Source: Megamonas hypermegale_A
GTDB lineage: Bacteria; Bacillota; Negativicutes; Selenomonadales; Selenomonadaceae
Direction: 5' to 3' (one strand)
Assembly: GCF_030371585.1 (NCBI RefSeq)
Contig: NZ_JAUDCE010000014.1
Length of the DNA: 48,997 bases
The notes below the pieces were generated by a model. That model was given only the letters and a program-made list of their open reading frames with translations, was not told the origin of the DNA and made no database searches. Positions 8,762 through 17,618 of this stretch are shown here, piece after piece. Both the position numbers and the translations under genes were made by a program. Positions within the stretch are counted from its first letter, which is position 1. The number at the start of each line of letters is the position of its first letter.

Positions 8762-9976
8762 ATGTTACGCCAGGATTTTCCCATACTGAATGATAAAGAC
8801 AATCCCGTCGTTTATCTCGACAATGCCGCAACCACGCAGAAGCCGCAAGCCGTCGTAAATGCCGTCTGCAACTACTGCACCGCACAAAATGCCAATCCGC
8901 TGCGCGGTCTTTACTCGCTCAGCGTGAAAGCAACCGATGCCTACGAACAGGCACGCTGCGCTGCCGCCAAATTCATCAACGCCAAAGAACCCTGCGAAAT
9001 CATTTTCACGCGCAACGCCACCGAATCTTTGAACCTCGTAGCTTACAGCTACGGCATGGCAAATATTCAGGCAGGTGATGAAATCGTCATCTCTATTCTG
9101 GAACATCACAGCAATATCCTGCCGTGGCAAATGGTCGCTCAAGCGAAAAACGCCGTTTTAAAATATATGTATACAGATACAGAAGGCCATATTTCCGAGG
9201 CAGAAATTCTCGCCAAAATCACGGCAAAAACGAAGATAGTTTCCGTAACGCAGATTTCCAACGTTCTCGGTATCAAAACGCCGCTGGAAAAAATAATCGC
9301 CCGTGCTCACAGTGTCGGAGCCGTCGTCATTGTCGACGGAGCACAGGGCGCACCGCATCTGAAAACGGACGTACAGCAGCTGGGCTGCGACTTTTATGCC
9401 TTTTCCGGTCATAAAATGCTTGCACCTATGGGCATCGGCGTACTGTACGGCAAAAAAGAGCTGCTCAATGCCATGCCGCCGTTTCTGCGCGGCGGTGAGA
9501 TGATTGACCTCGTAACCGAACAGGACGCAACCTTTGCGCCTCTGCCGGAAAAATTCGAAGCAGGCACGCCGAACGTATCCGGTGCTGTCGGTCTCAAAGC
9601 CGCCATTGATTATTTAAACGATATCGGCTTTGACCGTATCGAAGCACAGGAGCACAAACTCATGCAGCTTGCCTATAGTGAACTTGCCAAAATACCGCAT
9701 GTAACAATTTACGGTCCGCAAAATCCCGCTGAACGCTACGGCGTTTTAAGCTTCAACATTGACGGTGTTCATCCGCACGACGTTTCCTCACTTGTCGATT
9801 ATCACGGCAATATCGCCCTGCGTGCCGGTCATCACTGCGCTCAGCCGCTGCTGAAATTTTTAAATACACCTTCAACCAATCGCATCAGTTTTTATTTCTA
9901 CAACAACGAAGACGATATTTATAAATTCATCGCTCAGATTAAACAAGTAAGGAAGTGGATGGGTTACCATGACTGA
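8762..9976 (+). CDS. sufS: Cysteine desulfurase SufS
   Basis: PLP enzyme that takes sulfur from cysteine, giving alanine and a persulfide on its active-site cysteine. PLP lysine K218 lies in FSGHKML and the catalytic cysteine C359 in RAGHHCAQP, the class II (SufS) arrangement. The 404 residues are normal. It overlaps the following scaffold gene by eight bases, so the sulfur donor and its acceptor are likely translationally coupled. Confidence 0.96.
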   Translation: MLRQDFPILNDKDNPVVYLDNAATTQKPQAVVNAVCNYCTAQNANPLRGLYSLSVKATDAYEQARCAAAKFINAKEPCEIIFTRNATESLNLVAYSYGMANIQAGDEIVISILEHHSNILPWQMVAQAKNAVLKYMYTDTEGHISEAEILAKITAKTKIVSVTQISNVLGIKTPLEKIIARAHSVGAVVIVDGAQGAPHLKTDVQQLGCDFYAFSGHKMLAPMGIGVLYGKKELLNAMPPFLRGGEMIDLVTEQDATFAPLPEKFEAGTPNVSGAVGLKAAIDYLNDIGFDRIEAQEHKLMQLAYSELAKIPHVTIYGPQNPAERYGVLSFNIDGVHPHDVSSLVDYHGNIALRAGHHCAQPLLKFLNTPSTNRISFYFYNNEDDIYKFIAQIKQVRKWMGYHD

Positions 9977-10412
9977 TTTGTACAATGAAATTCTGACCGA
10001 GCACAATATGCACCCTTGCCATAAACACGAACTGGCAAATGCCGATTTTCACCGGCACGGTATAAATCCGACCTGCGGCGACGAAATCACGCTTTCGCTG
10101 AAACTAGACGACGATATCATTGAAGAAGCCGCCTTTTCCGGCATCGGCTGCGCAATCTCGCAGGCTTCCACCGATATCATGATTGATTTAATGCTCGGCA
10201 ATACCATAGATGAAGCCAAAACACTCTGCCGCCTGTTTATCGGCATGATACAGGGAACAATCACGGATGAAAACGAACTTGCACCGCTCGATGAAGCACT
10301 GACATTTAAAAACATCGCTAAAATGCCGGCACGCGTCAAATGCGCCACACTCAGCTGGCATACTATGGAAGCGCTATTAAACAACGCCGCCGCTCAAGCA
10401 AAATCACAATAA
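9969..10412 (+). CDS. sufU: SUF sulfur-transfer protein SufU
   Basis: Zinc-dependent sulfurtransferase partner of SufS, which accepts persulfide sulfur and passes it to SufBCD. Cysteines C36 (NPTCGD), C61 (GIGCAIS) and C125 (RVKCATLSW), with the Asp after C36, match the zinc-ligand and acceptor pattern of Bacillus SufU. The 147 residues fit SufU rather than IscU. Last gene of the operon, before a strong terminator. Confidence 0.94.
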   Translation: MTDLYNEILTEHNMHPCHKHELANADFHRHGINPTCGDEITLSLKLDDDIIEEAAFSGIGCAISQASTDIMIDLMLGNTIDEAKTLCRLFIGMIQGTITDENELAPLDEALTFKNIAKMPARVKCATLSWHTMEALLNNAAAQAKSQ

Positions 10413-10457
10413 AAAAAGGTATCTATCTGCGTTACAAAACAGATAGATACCTTTTTT
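10411..10457 (+). terminator. Intrinsic terminator after sufU
   Basis: A stem of about 18 pairs (10412-10429 with 10440-10457) has a ten-base loop. Poly-A on the left and poly-T on the right make it usable in both directions, serving also the convergent lipoprotein gene that ends at 10461. Confidence 0.9.
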
Positions 10458-10460
10458 ATC

Positions 10461-11345
10461 TCATTGACGGACAAAAGTAAGCACTATTGTATCTTTGCCG
10501 TATTTATTTTTTACGTTTTCGTAGTCTTTCACTTCCACAGGCGTTATAACTAAAGTCTTTAACGCCGGATTTAATTTATTCAGTTTTTCCACGACGCCTA
10601 AGTGTTCATCACCGTGAAATGCTCCCTGCACGTGCAAAACCTTTGTATTTTTATGCTCCGCCAGAAAGAGATTGATACTCTCCGCCATCGTATCATCTTT
10701 CAAACACTGTGCTTTATAAAACAATTCAATGCGCTCCGGTGTCATCATCATCGGTCTGCTGTCTTGCCCCTGCACCATGTAGTTTTTAAACTTATTGTAA
10801 TATGCTCCGTATTCTACCAAATGTTTTTGCGGCAGATATTTTTTATCTGTTTCACTGATTAAAGAAAAATCGCCCGTTTTCGCATATTGAGCCGCCATAC
10901 GGCGCGAAATATTGGAAGCTAAAACAAATATGCTGTTTTCCTTAGCAAATTCTACGAGCGGTTTATAATCGGGCAGATAATTATCCCACGGACGGGAATA
11001 AGCCAGAAATTCCTCCTCCGTGATTTTATCCTGCAAATATTCATTCATGACCGACTGCACATCACGTTCAAACATTTCCATAGACAGTATCATATCAGGA
11101 TTTTGAGTATACAAAGCCTTGAAAAAATCAAATTCCGCCTGATGAATTGAACTTTGGTCATGATATTCATCGAAAAATACCACATCATAATCACCGGCTA
11201 TCTTTACAGCCTGCGCCGAAGAAATTTCATTATCATCATAATAATATTTTACTTCAGCCGGTTTTTCTTGCGCAAAGCCTACAGCGCCCAGACAACCGGT
11301 CAACAGTAGACTGCCGTAGACGAGCATTCGCATAAATTTCTTCAA
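10461..11345 (-). CDS. ChaN family (haem-binding Tiki-like) lipoprotein
   Basis: Probable periplasm-facing lipoprotein. The N-terminus has basic residues, a hydrophobic run and a lipobox LLTGC with C18 as the lipidated residue. The body resembles the ChaN/DUF399 family (VVFFDEYHDQSSIHQ, SMEMFERDVQ, LHVQGAFHGDEHLG); ChaN of Campylobacter binds haem and is iron-regulated. The start is TTG at 11345, seven bases after AGGAGAG; the next ATG would remove the basic n-region. It lies directly downstream of the TonB-dependent receptor on the same strand, fitting a role in haem or iron uptake. The 294 residues are normal. Confidence 0.82.
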   Translation of the reverse strand: MKKFMRMLVYGSLLLTGCLGAVGFAQEKPAEVKYYYDDNEISSAQAVKIAGDYDVVFFDEYHDQSSIHQAEFDFFKALYTQNPDMILSMEMFERDVQSVMNEYLQDKITEEEFLAYSRPWDNYLPDYKPLVEFAKENSIFVLASNISRRMAAQYAKTGDFSLISETDKKYLPQKHLVEYGAYYNKFKNYMVQGQDSRPMMMTPERIELFYKAQCLKDDTMAESINLFLAEHKNTKVLHVQGAFHGDEHLGVVEKLNKLNPALKTLVITPVEVKDYENVKNKYGKDTIVLTFVRQ

Positions 11346-11363
11346 AATAATTCTCTCCTTATT

Positions 11364-11399
11364 AATAAAGCGACAAGCCGTGCTGCCTGCCGCTTTATT
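11364..11399. other. Hairpin between the receptor and lipoprotein genes
   Basis: AATAAAGCG (11364-11372) and CGCTTTATT (11391-11399) form a nine-pair stem with an 18-base loop. The T-rich side is strongest on the plus strand. On the minus strand it may act as an intercistronic attenuator or stability element between the TonB-dependent receptor and the ChaN-like gene. Confidence 0.5.
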
Positions 11400-11411
11400 T
11401 TTTATTTTAAA

Positions 11412-13436
11412 TCAGAATGTCCATTCCGCACCAAGACGCCATACCATGCCGTCCAAACCGATATCACTTACTTTCTTATCAAAGATATTATCCACACCGG
11501 CATATACGCGGTTGCCCTCGCCGAATTTTTTATTGATGACGAAATTAGTTGTATTAAAGGTATAATCATTATCATCATAGCGGTAATCATTGGCCCACTG
11601 CTGCCATAAAACGGCACTGTATCCGTTATCATCATGGTCATCGTAAATCAGTTGCAGTGTCGTCATATTTTTAGCACGATTATCCAGCCTGCTGCCATCA
11701 GATTTATCCGTAGCATCAATCCAGTTGCTCGTCGCTTTGACTGTCCATTTATCATCAAGATTGCGGCCGATTTCCAGTTCCACGCCGTCGATTTCCGCTT
11801 CAGCCACATTTACATATCTCTGGTCATAGTAACTACCGCCGATTGGCTGCGTCGTAATCAAGTTCTTAACATCATTATTGAAATACGTTATCTTACCGAA
11901 ATTATTATCTTTTTCCGCTTCAAAACTGATATCCCAGCTGGTTGCTTCTTCCGGTTTCAGGTCAGGATTGCCGTAAACATTGACGGTCTGGCCGCCCATG
12001 GCTCTGTGCATTGCCATATACAATTCACTGATTGTCGGCGCTTTAAATCCTTTACCCCAGTTTGCCTTAATGCGGCTGTTGTCACTCAGAAAATATGTCG
12101 CACCGATTTTCGGCGTTGTTTCACCGCCGAACGAACTGTCATGGTCATAGCGGACAGACGGAATAATCAACAATTTATCATTCACCATCCATTCATCCTG
12201 AATATATCCGGCCCATGTATTCACTTCTTTTTCCGAATAAGATTTATTGCTCGTATAACCGTTGCCGCTCTGGCTCACATTCTGCACATTATCTCCGCCG
12301 TCTCCCAGACGTGTTCCTTCCACCTTGTTTTTGCGGTATTCAGCTCCGAATGTCAGCAAATGGTCATCATTAAGCTGCACGGTATTTTTCCCTTCAATAC
12401 CGTACAACGTGTATTTTGATTTATCCCAGTCATATTTCGGATACATTCCGCCTAAAATACTTTCCATTGGTCCCGGCAGATTGTCGCGGTAATTATACAG
12501 TTTATTTTCCTTATCCAGTTTGCTGTAAAAAGCTCTAATCATATAGTCGCCGCTGTCCGTTTTGCCGCTGTAACCCAGACTGTAGTCATAACGTCTGTAA
12601 TCATACCATTCCTTTTTGTCCTTACTCGTCTGAAACACTCCCGAACTTGTCCAGCTGTCGGCATAATCAGCTTTCGTATGTTCATTGTAATAGCCGAGCG
12701 TTAAATCAAGCTGTTTATTATCGCCTAAATCATAAGTTCCGCTGAAATTGAAATCCTGTATCGGTCCGTAATAATTGCTGCCTTCATCACCGGAATGCAT
12801 ATTCTTGCGCACATCAGTAAAACGGGCATCGAATGTCGAGCTGAATTTACCCTGCTTGCCGAAATCAAAGTGATAGTAATTGTTTATTGCATCCGAGCCG
12901 GTGGAAAAGCCTACCGTAGTCGACGGTTTTTCCGATTTTTTCGTAATAATATTTATTACACCGCCGAGCGCATCAGAGCCGTACTGTGCCGACGCACTGC
13001 CGCGCACGATTTCTATGCGTTCGATATTGGATAAACTAAGCCTGCCCAGTGCATAAACATTTTGCGTTGTACTCGTATCTTCACCGGCAAAACGTTTGCC
13101 GTCCACCAGTATCAATGTATGATTGGTGCTCATGCCGCGTATCATCACGTTGTGCCCTGCCATACCCGCTGAAGTTACATCAACATTGGACGCAAGACGC
13201 AAAGCGGAATAAACATCCGTTGCTCCAAGTTTTTCAATATCTTCTTGCGTAATTACCTCCACTGTCTGCGGCACAGCCTTTACTTCTTCCTGCGTGCGCG
13301 TAGCCGTTACGACTACATCCGGTGTTTTTACCGTATCTGCATTAGTGCTGCTTTCAGCGGCATATGTAGGTGCAGATAAGCTCAATAAAATAGATAAAGT
13401 TAACAGTGCAGATTTTTTCTTTGCAATACTCATCAT
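11412..13436 (-). CDS. TonB-dependent outer-membrane receptor, probably haem
   Basis: Outer-membrane gated beta-barrel. A signal peptide runs to about residue 26 (SAPTYA). A TonB-box-like PDVVVTATR at 39-47 is followed by the plug domain (MIRGMSTNHTLILVDGKR, IEIVRGSASAQYGSDALGGVINI split by a few residues) and a barrel ending in aromatic F at the C-terminus. Near residues 464-496, FKAPTISEL and NPDLKPE match the FRAP and NPNL boxes of haem receptors, with H477 between them where haem receptors keep a histidine. The 674 residues are normal. Two adjacent ATG codons (13436, 13433) follow AAGGAG. A Fur-like box precedes it. Haem is the likeliest ligand given HutW upstream; a siderophore is possible. 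Confidence 0.88.
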   Translation of the reverse strand: MMSIAKKKSALLTLSILLSLSAPTYAAESSTNADTVKTPDVVVTATRTQEEVKAVPQTVEVITQEDIEKLGATDVYSALRLASNVDVTSAGMAGHNVMIRGMSTNHTLILVDGKRFAGEDTSTTQNVYALGRLSLSNIERIEIVRGSASAQYGSDALGGVINIITKKSEKPSTTVGFSTGSDAINNYYHFDFGKQGKFSSTFDARFTDVRKNMHSGDEGSNYYGPIQDFNFSGTYDLGDNKQLDLTLGYYNEHTKADYADSWTSSGVFQTSKDKKEWYDYRRYDYSLGYSGKTDSGDYMIRAFYSKLDKENKLYNYRDNLPGPMESILGGMYPKYDWDKSKYTLYGIEGKNTVQLNDDHLLTFGAEYRKNKVEGTRLGDGGDNVQNVSQSGNGYTSNKSYSEKEVNTWAGYIQDEWMVNDKLLIIPSVRYDHDSSFGGETTPKIGATYFLSDNSRIKANWGKGFKAPTISELYMAMHRAMGGQTVNVYGNPDLKPEEATSWDISFEAEKDNNFGKITYFNNDVKNLITTQPIGGSYYDQRYVNVAEAEIDGVELEIGRNLDDKWTVKATSNWIDATDKSDGSRLDNRAKNMTTLQLIYDDHDDNGYSAVLWQQWANDYRYDDNDYTFNTTNFVINKKFGEGNRVYAGVDNIFDKKVSDIGLDGMVWRLGAEWTF

Positions 13437-13451
13437 AAATCTCCTTATATT

Positions 13452-13497
13452 TAATAATAGTCATTCTCATTAAAAACGAGTAAAGCTTTCCTTACAA
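13452..13497 (-). promoter_or_regulatory. Promoter and Fur-like box for the TonB-dependent receptor
   Basis: On the minus strand TTGTAA (13492-13497), 17 bases and TTTAAT (13469-13474) make a fair promoter. The box TAATGAGAATGACTATTATTA (13452-13472, written with one base over the core on each side) resembles the Fur consensus and overlaps the -10. The rest of 13498-13599 shows no gene. Confidence 0.6.
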
Positions 13498-13599
13498 TCC
13501 AATAATAATAGCAATTTTAATTTATAAACCGATGGAGATTTTGACTAAAAAATAAAACTGCCGCCAAAATCTCCTAATCGGAATTTATTTCAAGCATGA

Positions 13600-15033
13600 T
13601 TAATTTTCGATTTTCTTTTTAAATGTATTCATGGCTTTTTCGGTCAGCCATTCATTAATCGATGTCTTCGCATTTAAAAATTTCTTTGTTATTTCAATTA
13701 AACTCTGCGTAATGTTCTTCTGCCAGTACTGCCCGGCAATGGTCATCCTGTACATATGGCCTTTTTTCGTGAATAAACCGTGCTCCGTCCAGATATCGAG
13801 CACCGTTTCCAGCTGCATTAGCTCTTTATTGTATTTTTTCGCCAATTTAGTGAGATTTACGCCGCAGCTTTCCGTCTGGTCCTGAATATCCTTGTACAGA
13901 CTGGCAAGCTCCGGTGCCCTGAGCATGAACATTATCGGCACTTTGCCTTTATCTATGCTGTCCATGTACTTTTTCAAATCGCGCTGCATGTATACGGAAA
14001 TATCGCCGACAAAACCGCCTGCGCCGGAACCGAACGGGATTACGTCGGCATCCGTTTTGGCAAGCGTGTTGTACAGACTGCGCTCGCGGTTGGACTTTGC
14101 CCAGTGGCAGACGCTGAGCCGCTTGTAATTCGCTTCTTCCAGAAATTCCGCAGCCGTTTTTAAATATTCTGCCTGCTCTGCGCTCGTTGCCACCGGCGGC
14201 AGTTTGCCCGTATCAAGCGATTTTTTCAGCAGGCTCTTTTCAAACACATTGAGCTGGTATAAATCCATGCCGTCAATCGGCAAATCATCAATAATTTTCA
14301 AATCATCCACGAATTTTTCCACCGTCTGATACGGCAGCCCATAGATTAAATCGACGATAATAACGGCCTGATTATAGCTTGCCGCCCTTTGCAAATTCTC
14401 AATAACGACTTCTTTCGGGTCGACTCTGCCTAAGCATTGGCGGATTTGCGTATCAAACGACTGCACGCCGACGGAAATACGGTTTACACCGCGGGCAAAC
14501 CATGTTTGCAGTTTTTCATCGACTAAATCATGCACGCGCGCTTCCATCGTAATTTCACAGTCATTGGCAAGCGGCAGGCATTCATTCACGGCTTTTAAAA
14601 GTCTATCCGCGTTATACGGCGACAAAGTGCTCGGCGTTCCGCCGCCGAAAAATACGCTGTGGATTAAACTTTCCTGTACATAACGGTATTCTTTTGCCAT
14701 TTCCAGCTGTTTTATGAGTCTGTCTACATACATCGTTTCTCTATCTTCATTGGAAAAGTTCTGAAAAAATCCGCAGTATATGCAAAGTTTTTCACAAAAC
14801 GGAATATGAATATACGCCGCCTTTTTATGCTGCACCGAGCCTTGTGCATTCATCTGGTTTTGCCATGTCTTCTGATGCAGCGGCGGAAGTATCATACTGC
14901 CGCCGGCACTCGGGTGGTCGGGACGTCTTTTTTCAAAAGCTTCATTCAAGGGATTAGCGGATTTTACGCCCAAAAGCTCCCTGTATTTATCCGGCGGCAG
15001 TTCATTTAAAATATCCTGTACTGTTTTGCTCAT
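13600..15033 (-). CDS. HutW/ChuW-like radical SAM haem-degrading methyltransferase
   Basis: Radical SAM protein of the HemN/HemW superfamily. The cluster motif is C80-x3-C84-x2-C87 within FCEKLCIYCGFF, followed by FFGGGTPSTL and SVGVQSFD. A long N-terminal extension and a C-terminal winged-helix-like part fit the ChuW/HutW group, which opens the haem ring anaerobically and releases iron. HemW or coproporphyrinogen dehydrogenase are alternatives, but 477 residues and the context (flavodoxin, TonB receptor, ChaN lipoprotein) favour haem breakdown. Start ATG 15033 overlaps the flavodoxin stop by four bases (ATGA), so the two are coupled; the flavodoxin may be its electron donor. Confidence 0.8.
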   Translation of the reverse strand: MSKTVQDILNELPPDKYRELLGVKSANPLNEAFEKRRPDHPSAGGSMILPPLHQKTWQNQMNAQGSVQHKKAAYIHIPFCEKLCIYCGFFQNFSNEDRETMYVDRLIKQLEMAKEYRYVQESLIHSVFFGGGTPSTLSPYNADRLLKAVNECLPLANDCEITMEARVHDLVDEKLQTWFARGVNRISVGVQSFDTQIRQCLGRVDPKEVVIENLQRAASYNQAVIIVDLIYGLPYQTVEKFVDDLKIIDDLPIDGMDLYQLNVFEKSLLKKSLDTGKLPPVATSAEQAEYLKTAAEFLEEANYKRLSVCHWAKSNRERSLYNTLAKTDADVIPFGSGAGGFVGDISVYMQRDLKKYMDSIDKGKVPIMFMLRAPELASLYKDIQDQTESCGVNLTKLAKKYNKELMQLETVLDIWTEHGLFTKKGHMYRMTIAGQYWQKNITQSLIEITKKFLNAKTSINEWLTEKAMNTFKKKIEN

Positions 15034-15578
15034 TCATTTCTCCCATTTTTATTTAATTCCATTGCAGCCTTAATCTGTGCAAATACGGCTTTCGCATTGG
15101 CTAAATCCTGTGCATCGGGATGAGTGCTGGCTCTGCGGTGGCGTTCCAGACGTTTTTCATCTACGGCATGAAAATTTTCTTTTGATACCTTCGTGCCGAA
15201 CATTTTGCGCATGACTTCCAACAGCTTCGGGTCAATTTTGCCTTGACAGATGAATTTGCCCATAAGCTCATTGGAACTATCCAGCATATCTATACCGTTT
15301 TGCAGACTTTTTTGCGCATGTTCCGTTTCCGGTTCCGCACCTAGCGTGGCAAAAACGGCAACCTTGCTGTTTTTAATCGACTTCAAATATGCAGAGGCTT
15401 TTTTGTCAGCCGTGCCTTTATCCACCCAGTAACCGACAACGACTAAATCGTAGCCACTATAATCTGGATTATCCTCCACTGGGAAAATATCACACTCCGG
15501 CGCTAAAACCTCCGCAATAGCCTCTCCCACCATTTTCGTATTGCCGGTCAAGCTGGAATAAACAACTAAAAATTTCAT
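15030..15578 (-). CDS. Flavodoxin family protein
   Basis: FMN-binding electron carrier. The N-terminal phosphate loop VVYSSLTGNTKMVGEAIAE is the classical flavodoxin T/S-x-T-G-x-T site, and the YDLVVVGYWVDKGTADKK region lines the isoalloxazine pocket. The 182 residues make it a little longer than a minimal flavodoxin because of a basic C-terminal tail. Good ribosome site AAAAAGGAGAT. Coupled by a four-base overlap to the HutW-like gene, which needs low-potential electrons for SAM cleavage. The upstream DNA has a TATAAT but no convincing -35. Confidence 0.85.
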   Translation of the reverse strand: MKFLVVYSSLTGNTKMVGEAIAEVLAPECDIFPVEDNPDYSGYDLVVVGYWVDKGTADKKASAYLKSIKNSKVAVFATLGAEPETEHAQKSLQNGIDMLDSSNELMGKFICQGKIDPKLLEVMRKMFGTKVSKENFHAVDEKRLERHRRASTHPDAQDLANAKAVFAQIKAAMELNKNGRNE

Positions 15579-15636
15579 ATGTTATCTCCTTTTTAAGATA
15601 TATTTCTTATTTATATTATAACGCAATAATTGTTCA

Positions 15637-16134
15637 TTTTTCTTTTGAAGTCAAAAGAAAAACGAACCAAAAATCACCTAAAGGTATAACAGGCTCTAAT
15701 TACTAAAGTAATAATAGCCTGTAAAAAAATCCTTTTAACGTTTCGCTAACACTGCACTGAGCGAGCCTTCGTAGTTCTCGTAGATAAACAGGCGGAACAA
15801 CGAACGGTTCGAAACGTTTGAAATTTAGCTCGTGCCTTCTGTTTCCAGTAGAAACTTAATTTGAGCTGTTGACATAACATTTCGCTAGTCATGCTGAATT
15901 TTTGTCTGCGTTGGAGATTTTTACGGTAGCTTTAGCTATTAAGAAAATAGTTTTTTATCTCTGTTTTTAGTTTAAATGTTTGAGCAAAGCGAGTTTTTAA
16001 ACGTTAGAGATAAAAAACTATTTTCTTAAAGTAAAAATCTCTTAGCAGTGTACGAATTCAAGCGTTTTCTTTTTGGGTACTTTTTCTTTGCGCAACAAAG
16101 AAAAAGTACCTGGCGCAATTACATTGCGCCAAAC
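15637..16134. repeat. Palindrome-rich gene-free element of about 500 bp
   Basis: No gene is supported in 15579-16143. The region is packed with inverted repeats. Four are: 15638-15648 with 15651-15661 (11 pairs); ACAGGCT near 15689 with AGCCTGT near 15716; AACGTTTCG near 15737 with CGAAACGTT near 15810; and a perfect 24-pair stem 15939-15962 with 16006-16029. The last is nested in an 11-pair outer stem 15914-15924 with 16031-16041. Two more stand near the right end: a perfect 15-pair hairpin with five-base loop at about 16077-16111 and TGGCGCAAT-TAC-ATTGCGCCA near 16111-16131. The outer ends are roughly inverted copies of each other. It could be a miniature mobile or repetitive element, or a large structured RNA. 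It separates the exbB-to-ABC operon from the flavodoxin operon. Confidence 0.7.
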
Positions 16135-16143
16135 TAATAAATT

Positions 16144-16878
16144 CTATTCATGGTAATTTTTTAACTTATATGTTCCCCAAATAAATAAAATCGCCGTGAT
16201 AACGGTCAATATCACTATATCAATTAAAATATCTGTGCTGAAACTTTCGCTTCTAAGCAGATTATTCGCCAATGTAAGCGGCAGTACACTTACTATCGTT
16301 TGTAACAACGGCGGCAAGTTATTAAGCGGAAAAAATGTTCCGCAGAAAAAAGTCATTGGCATTATGATGAAATTCATTACGGAAGACAGTGCATCGGGAT
16401 TTTTTATCCATAATCCGATGGCGATACCGAGCACGCCGAAACACAGAGCCGACAGCAGTATCCCGATTATCCCCGCAAAACTCAGCATGGGCACGTCAAA
16501 AAATATCATGGCAATCAGATAAATCATACCGCCAGCGGCAAAACCGCGCGTTACGCCCGCCAGAGTTATTCCCAATATTATCTGAAACGGCGGAACGGGA
16601 CTGAGCAGCAGTGTCTGAAACGTTTTAAAATAAAATCTGCCCACACTGACAGACAGTGCCGTCTGCTGAAAGGAATTCATCATAACCGTTATGGAAAGCA
16701 TTCCCTTTGCCAGAAACGGCAGATATCCTCCGTTTACCTGTATGACGGAGCCGATACCCAGACCGAAGGCGAATAAATATATGAGCGGAAACATCACCGT
16801 CGAAAAAATATAGCCCAGTTTGCCCATTTTTTTCCCGAGCAGTGTCATCTCCCTGCCGTAAACGGCTAACCAGCCCAT
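16144..16878 (-). CDS. ABC-2 type transporter permease
   Basis: Integral membrane subunit of an ABC-2 transporter, the class usually associated with export. The 244 residues carry about six hydrophobic segments and the family features GREMTLLGKKMGKLGYIFSTVMFPL near the N-terminus and MPMTFFCGTFFPLNNLPPLLQ before the last helices. I choose ATG 16878 because it follows GGGAGG and overlaps the stop of the ATPase gene by one base (TAATG); a longer reading frame exists but would be an antisense-like extension into the ATPase gene. Last gene of the iron-uptake operon. Substrate unknown; export of excess haem or a siderophore-like molecule is a guess. Confidence 0.85.
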   Translation of the reverse strand: MGWLAVYGREMTLLGKKMGKLGYIFSTVMFPLIYLFAFGLGIGSVIQVNGGYLPFLAKGMLSITVMMNSFQQTALSVSVGRFYFKTFQTLLLSPVPPFQIILGITLAGVTRGFAAGGMIYLIAMIFFDVPMLSFAGIIGILLSALCFGVLGIAIGLWIKNPDALSSVMNFIIMPMTFFCGTFFPLNNLPPLLQTIVSVLPLTLANNLLRSESFSTDILIDIVILTVITAILFIWGTYKLKNYHE

Positions 16879-17618
16879 TAAAATACCTCCCTGCCGATAA
16901 AGCGCAAAAAGGCTTTTTCCAAAGTCAGATGCTCGCCGTCGCCTTTTGCCATGATGTGCTTCAGATTGGCCGCGGTATCCACTGCCAGAAGTTCGCCCTG
17001 TTTCAAAATGGCTATCCTGTCGCAAAGTGCTTCCGCTTCCTCCATATAATGCGTGGTTATTATTACACTTATGCCCTGATTTCTCAGTTTAGTGATTTCC
17101 CGCCATATATCCAGCCGTACATCCGGGTCCAGCCCCACGCTCGGTTCATCAAGCAGCAAAAGTTTCGGTCCGGCAAGCAGTGCTCTGGCAATCATGGCTT
17201 TGCGCGCCATTCCGCCCGATAATTTATCAATGCGGCGGTTTTGCCATTCCCGCATATTAAAGCGTGCAATCGTTTCATCCACGACGGCTTCGGCATTTTT
17301 CACTCTGTACAGCCTTGCATATGATAAAAGCGCTTCCTTCACCGTGAACTCACGTTCCATATTGTTGTCCTGCATAACAAAGCCGATTAAATCCTTTACT
17401 TTATTACGGTACTGTACGGCATCCGTGCCTAAAATCCGAACACCGCCCGAAGACGGCAGGCTCAGACTGGAAATTATCTTCATGAGCGTTGTCTTGCCGG
17501 CGCCGTTCGGCCCCAAAAGCCCCAGTATTTCACCTTCATCAATGCTGAACGATACATTCTTCAATATATCTTTATTTTTGATTTTTTTACTGACTTTATT
17601 CAAATTCAAAATCTGCAC
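16878..17618 (-). CDS. ABC transporter ATP-binding protein (ABC-2 partner)
   Basis: ATPase partner of the following ABC-2 permease. Walker A GPNGAGKTT, signature LSGGMARKAMIARAL and Walker B KLLLLDEPSVGLDP are intact. The 246 residues lack the long C-terminal extension of some drug-efflux ATPases. It starts with GTG at 17618, inside the stop codon of the FecE-like gene (TAGTG), so the ABC-2 pair is translationally linked to the iron importer. That linkage, and not the sequence itself, is the reason to suspect a role in iron or haem handling. Confidence 0.88.
   Translation of the reverse strand: MQILNLNKVSKKIKNKDILKNVSFSIDEGEILGLLGPNGAGKTTLMKIISSLSLPSSGGVRILGTDAVQYRNKVKDLIGFVMQDNNMEREFTVKEALLSYARLYRVKNAEAVVDETIARFNMREWQNRRIDKLSGGMARKAMIARALLAGPKLLLLDEPSVGLDPDVRLDIWREITKLRNQGISVIITTHYMEEAEALCDRIAILKQGELLAVDTAANLKHIMAKGDGEHLTLEKAFLRFIGREVF

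Noticed and set aside
11634..12419. Plus-strand open frame opposite the TonB-dependent receptor
   Set aside because: Reverse shadow; the receptor frame has signal peptide, plug and barrel motifs.
13600..15033. HemN/HemW coproporphyrinogen oxidase or haem chaperone
   Set aside because: Possible by family, but length, extensions, flavodoxin coupling and haem-uptake neighbours favour the HutW/ChuW group; kept as an alternative.
15800..15830. tRNA T-arm-like GGTTCGAAAC
   Set aside because: No acceptor stem, anticodon arm or CCA context; the bases belong to the inverted repeats of the palindrome-rich element.
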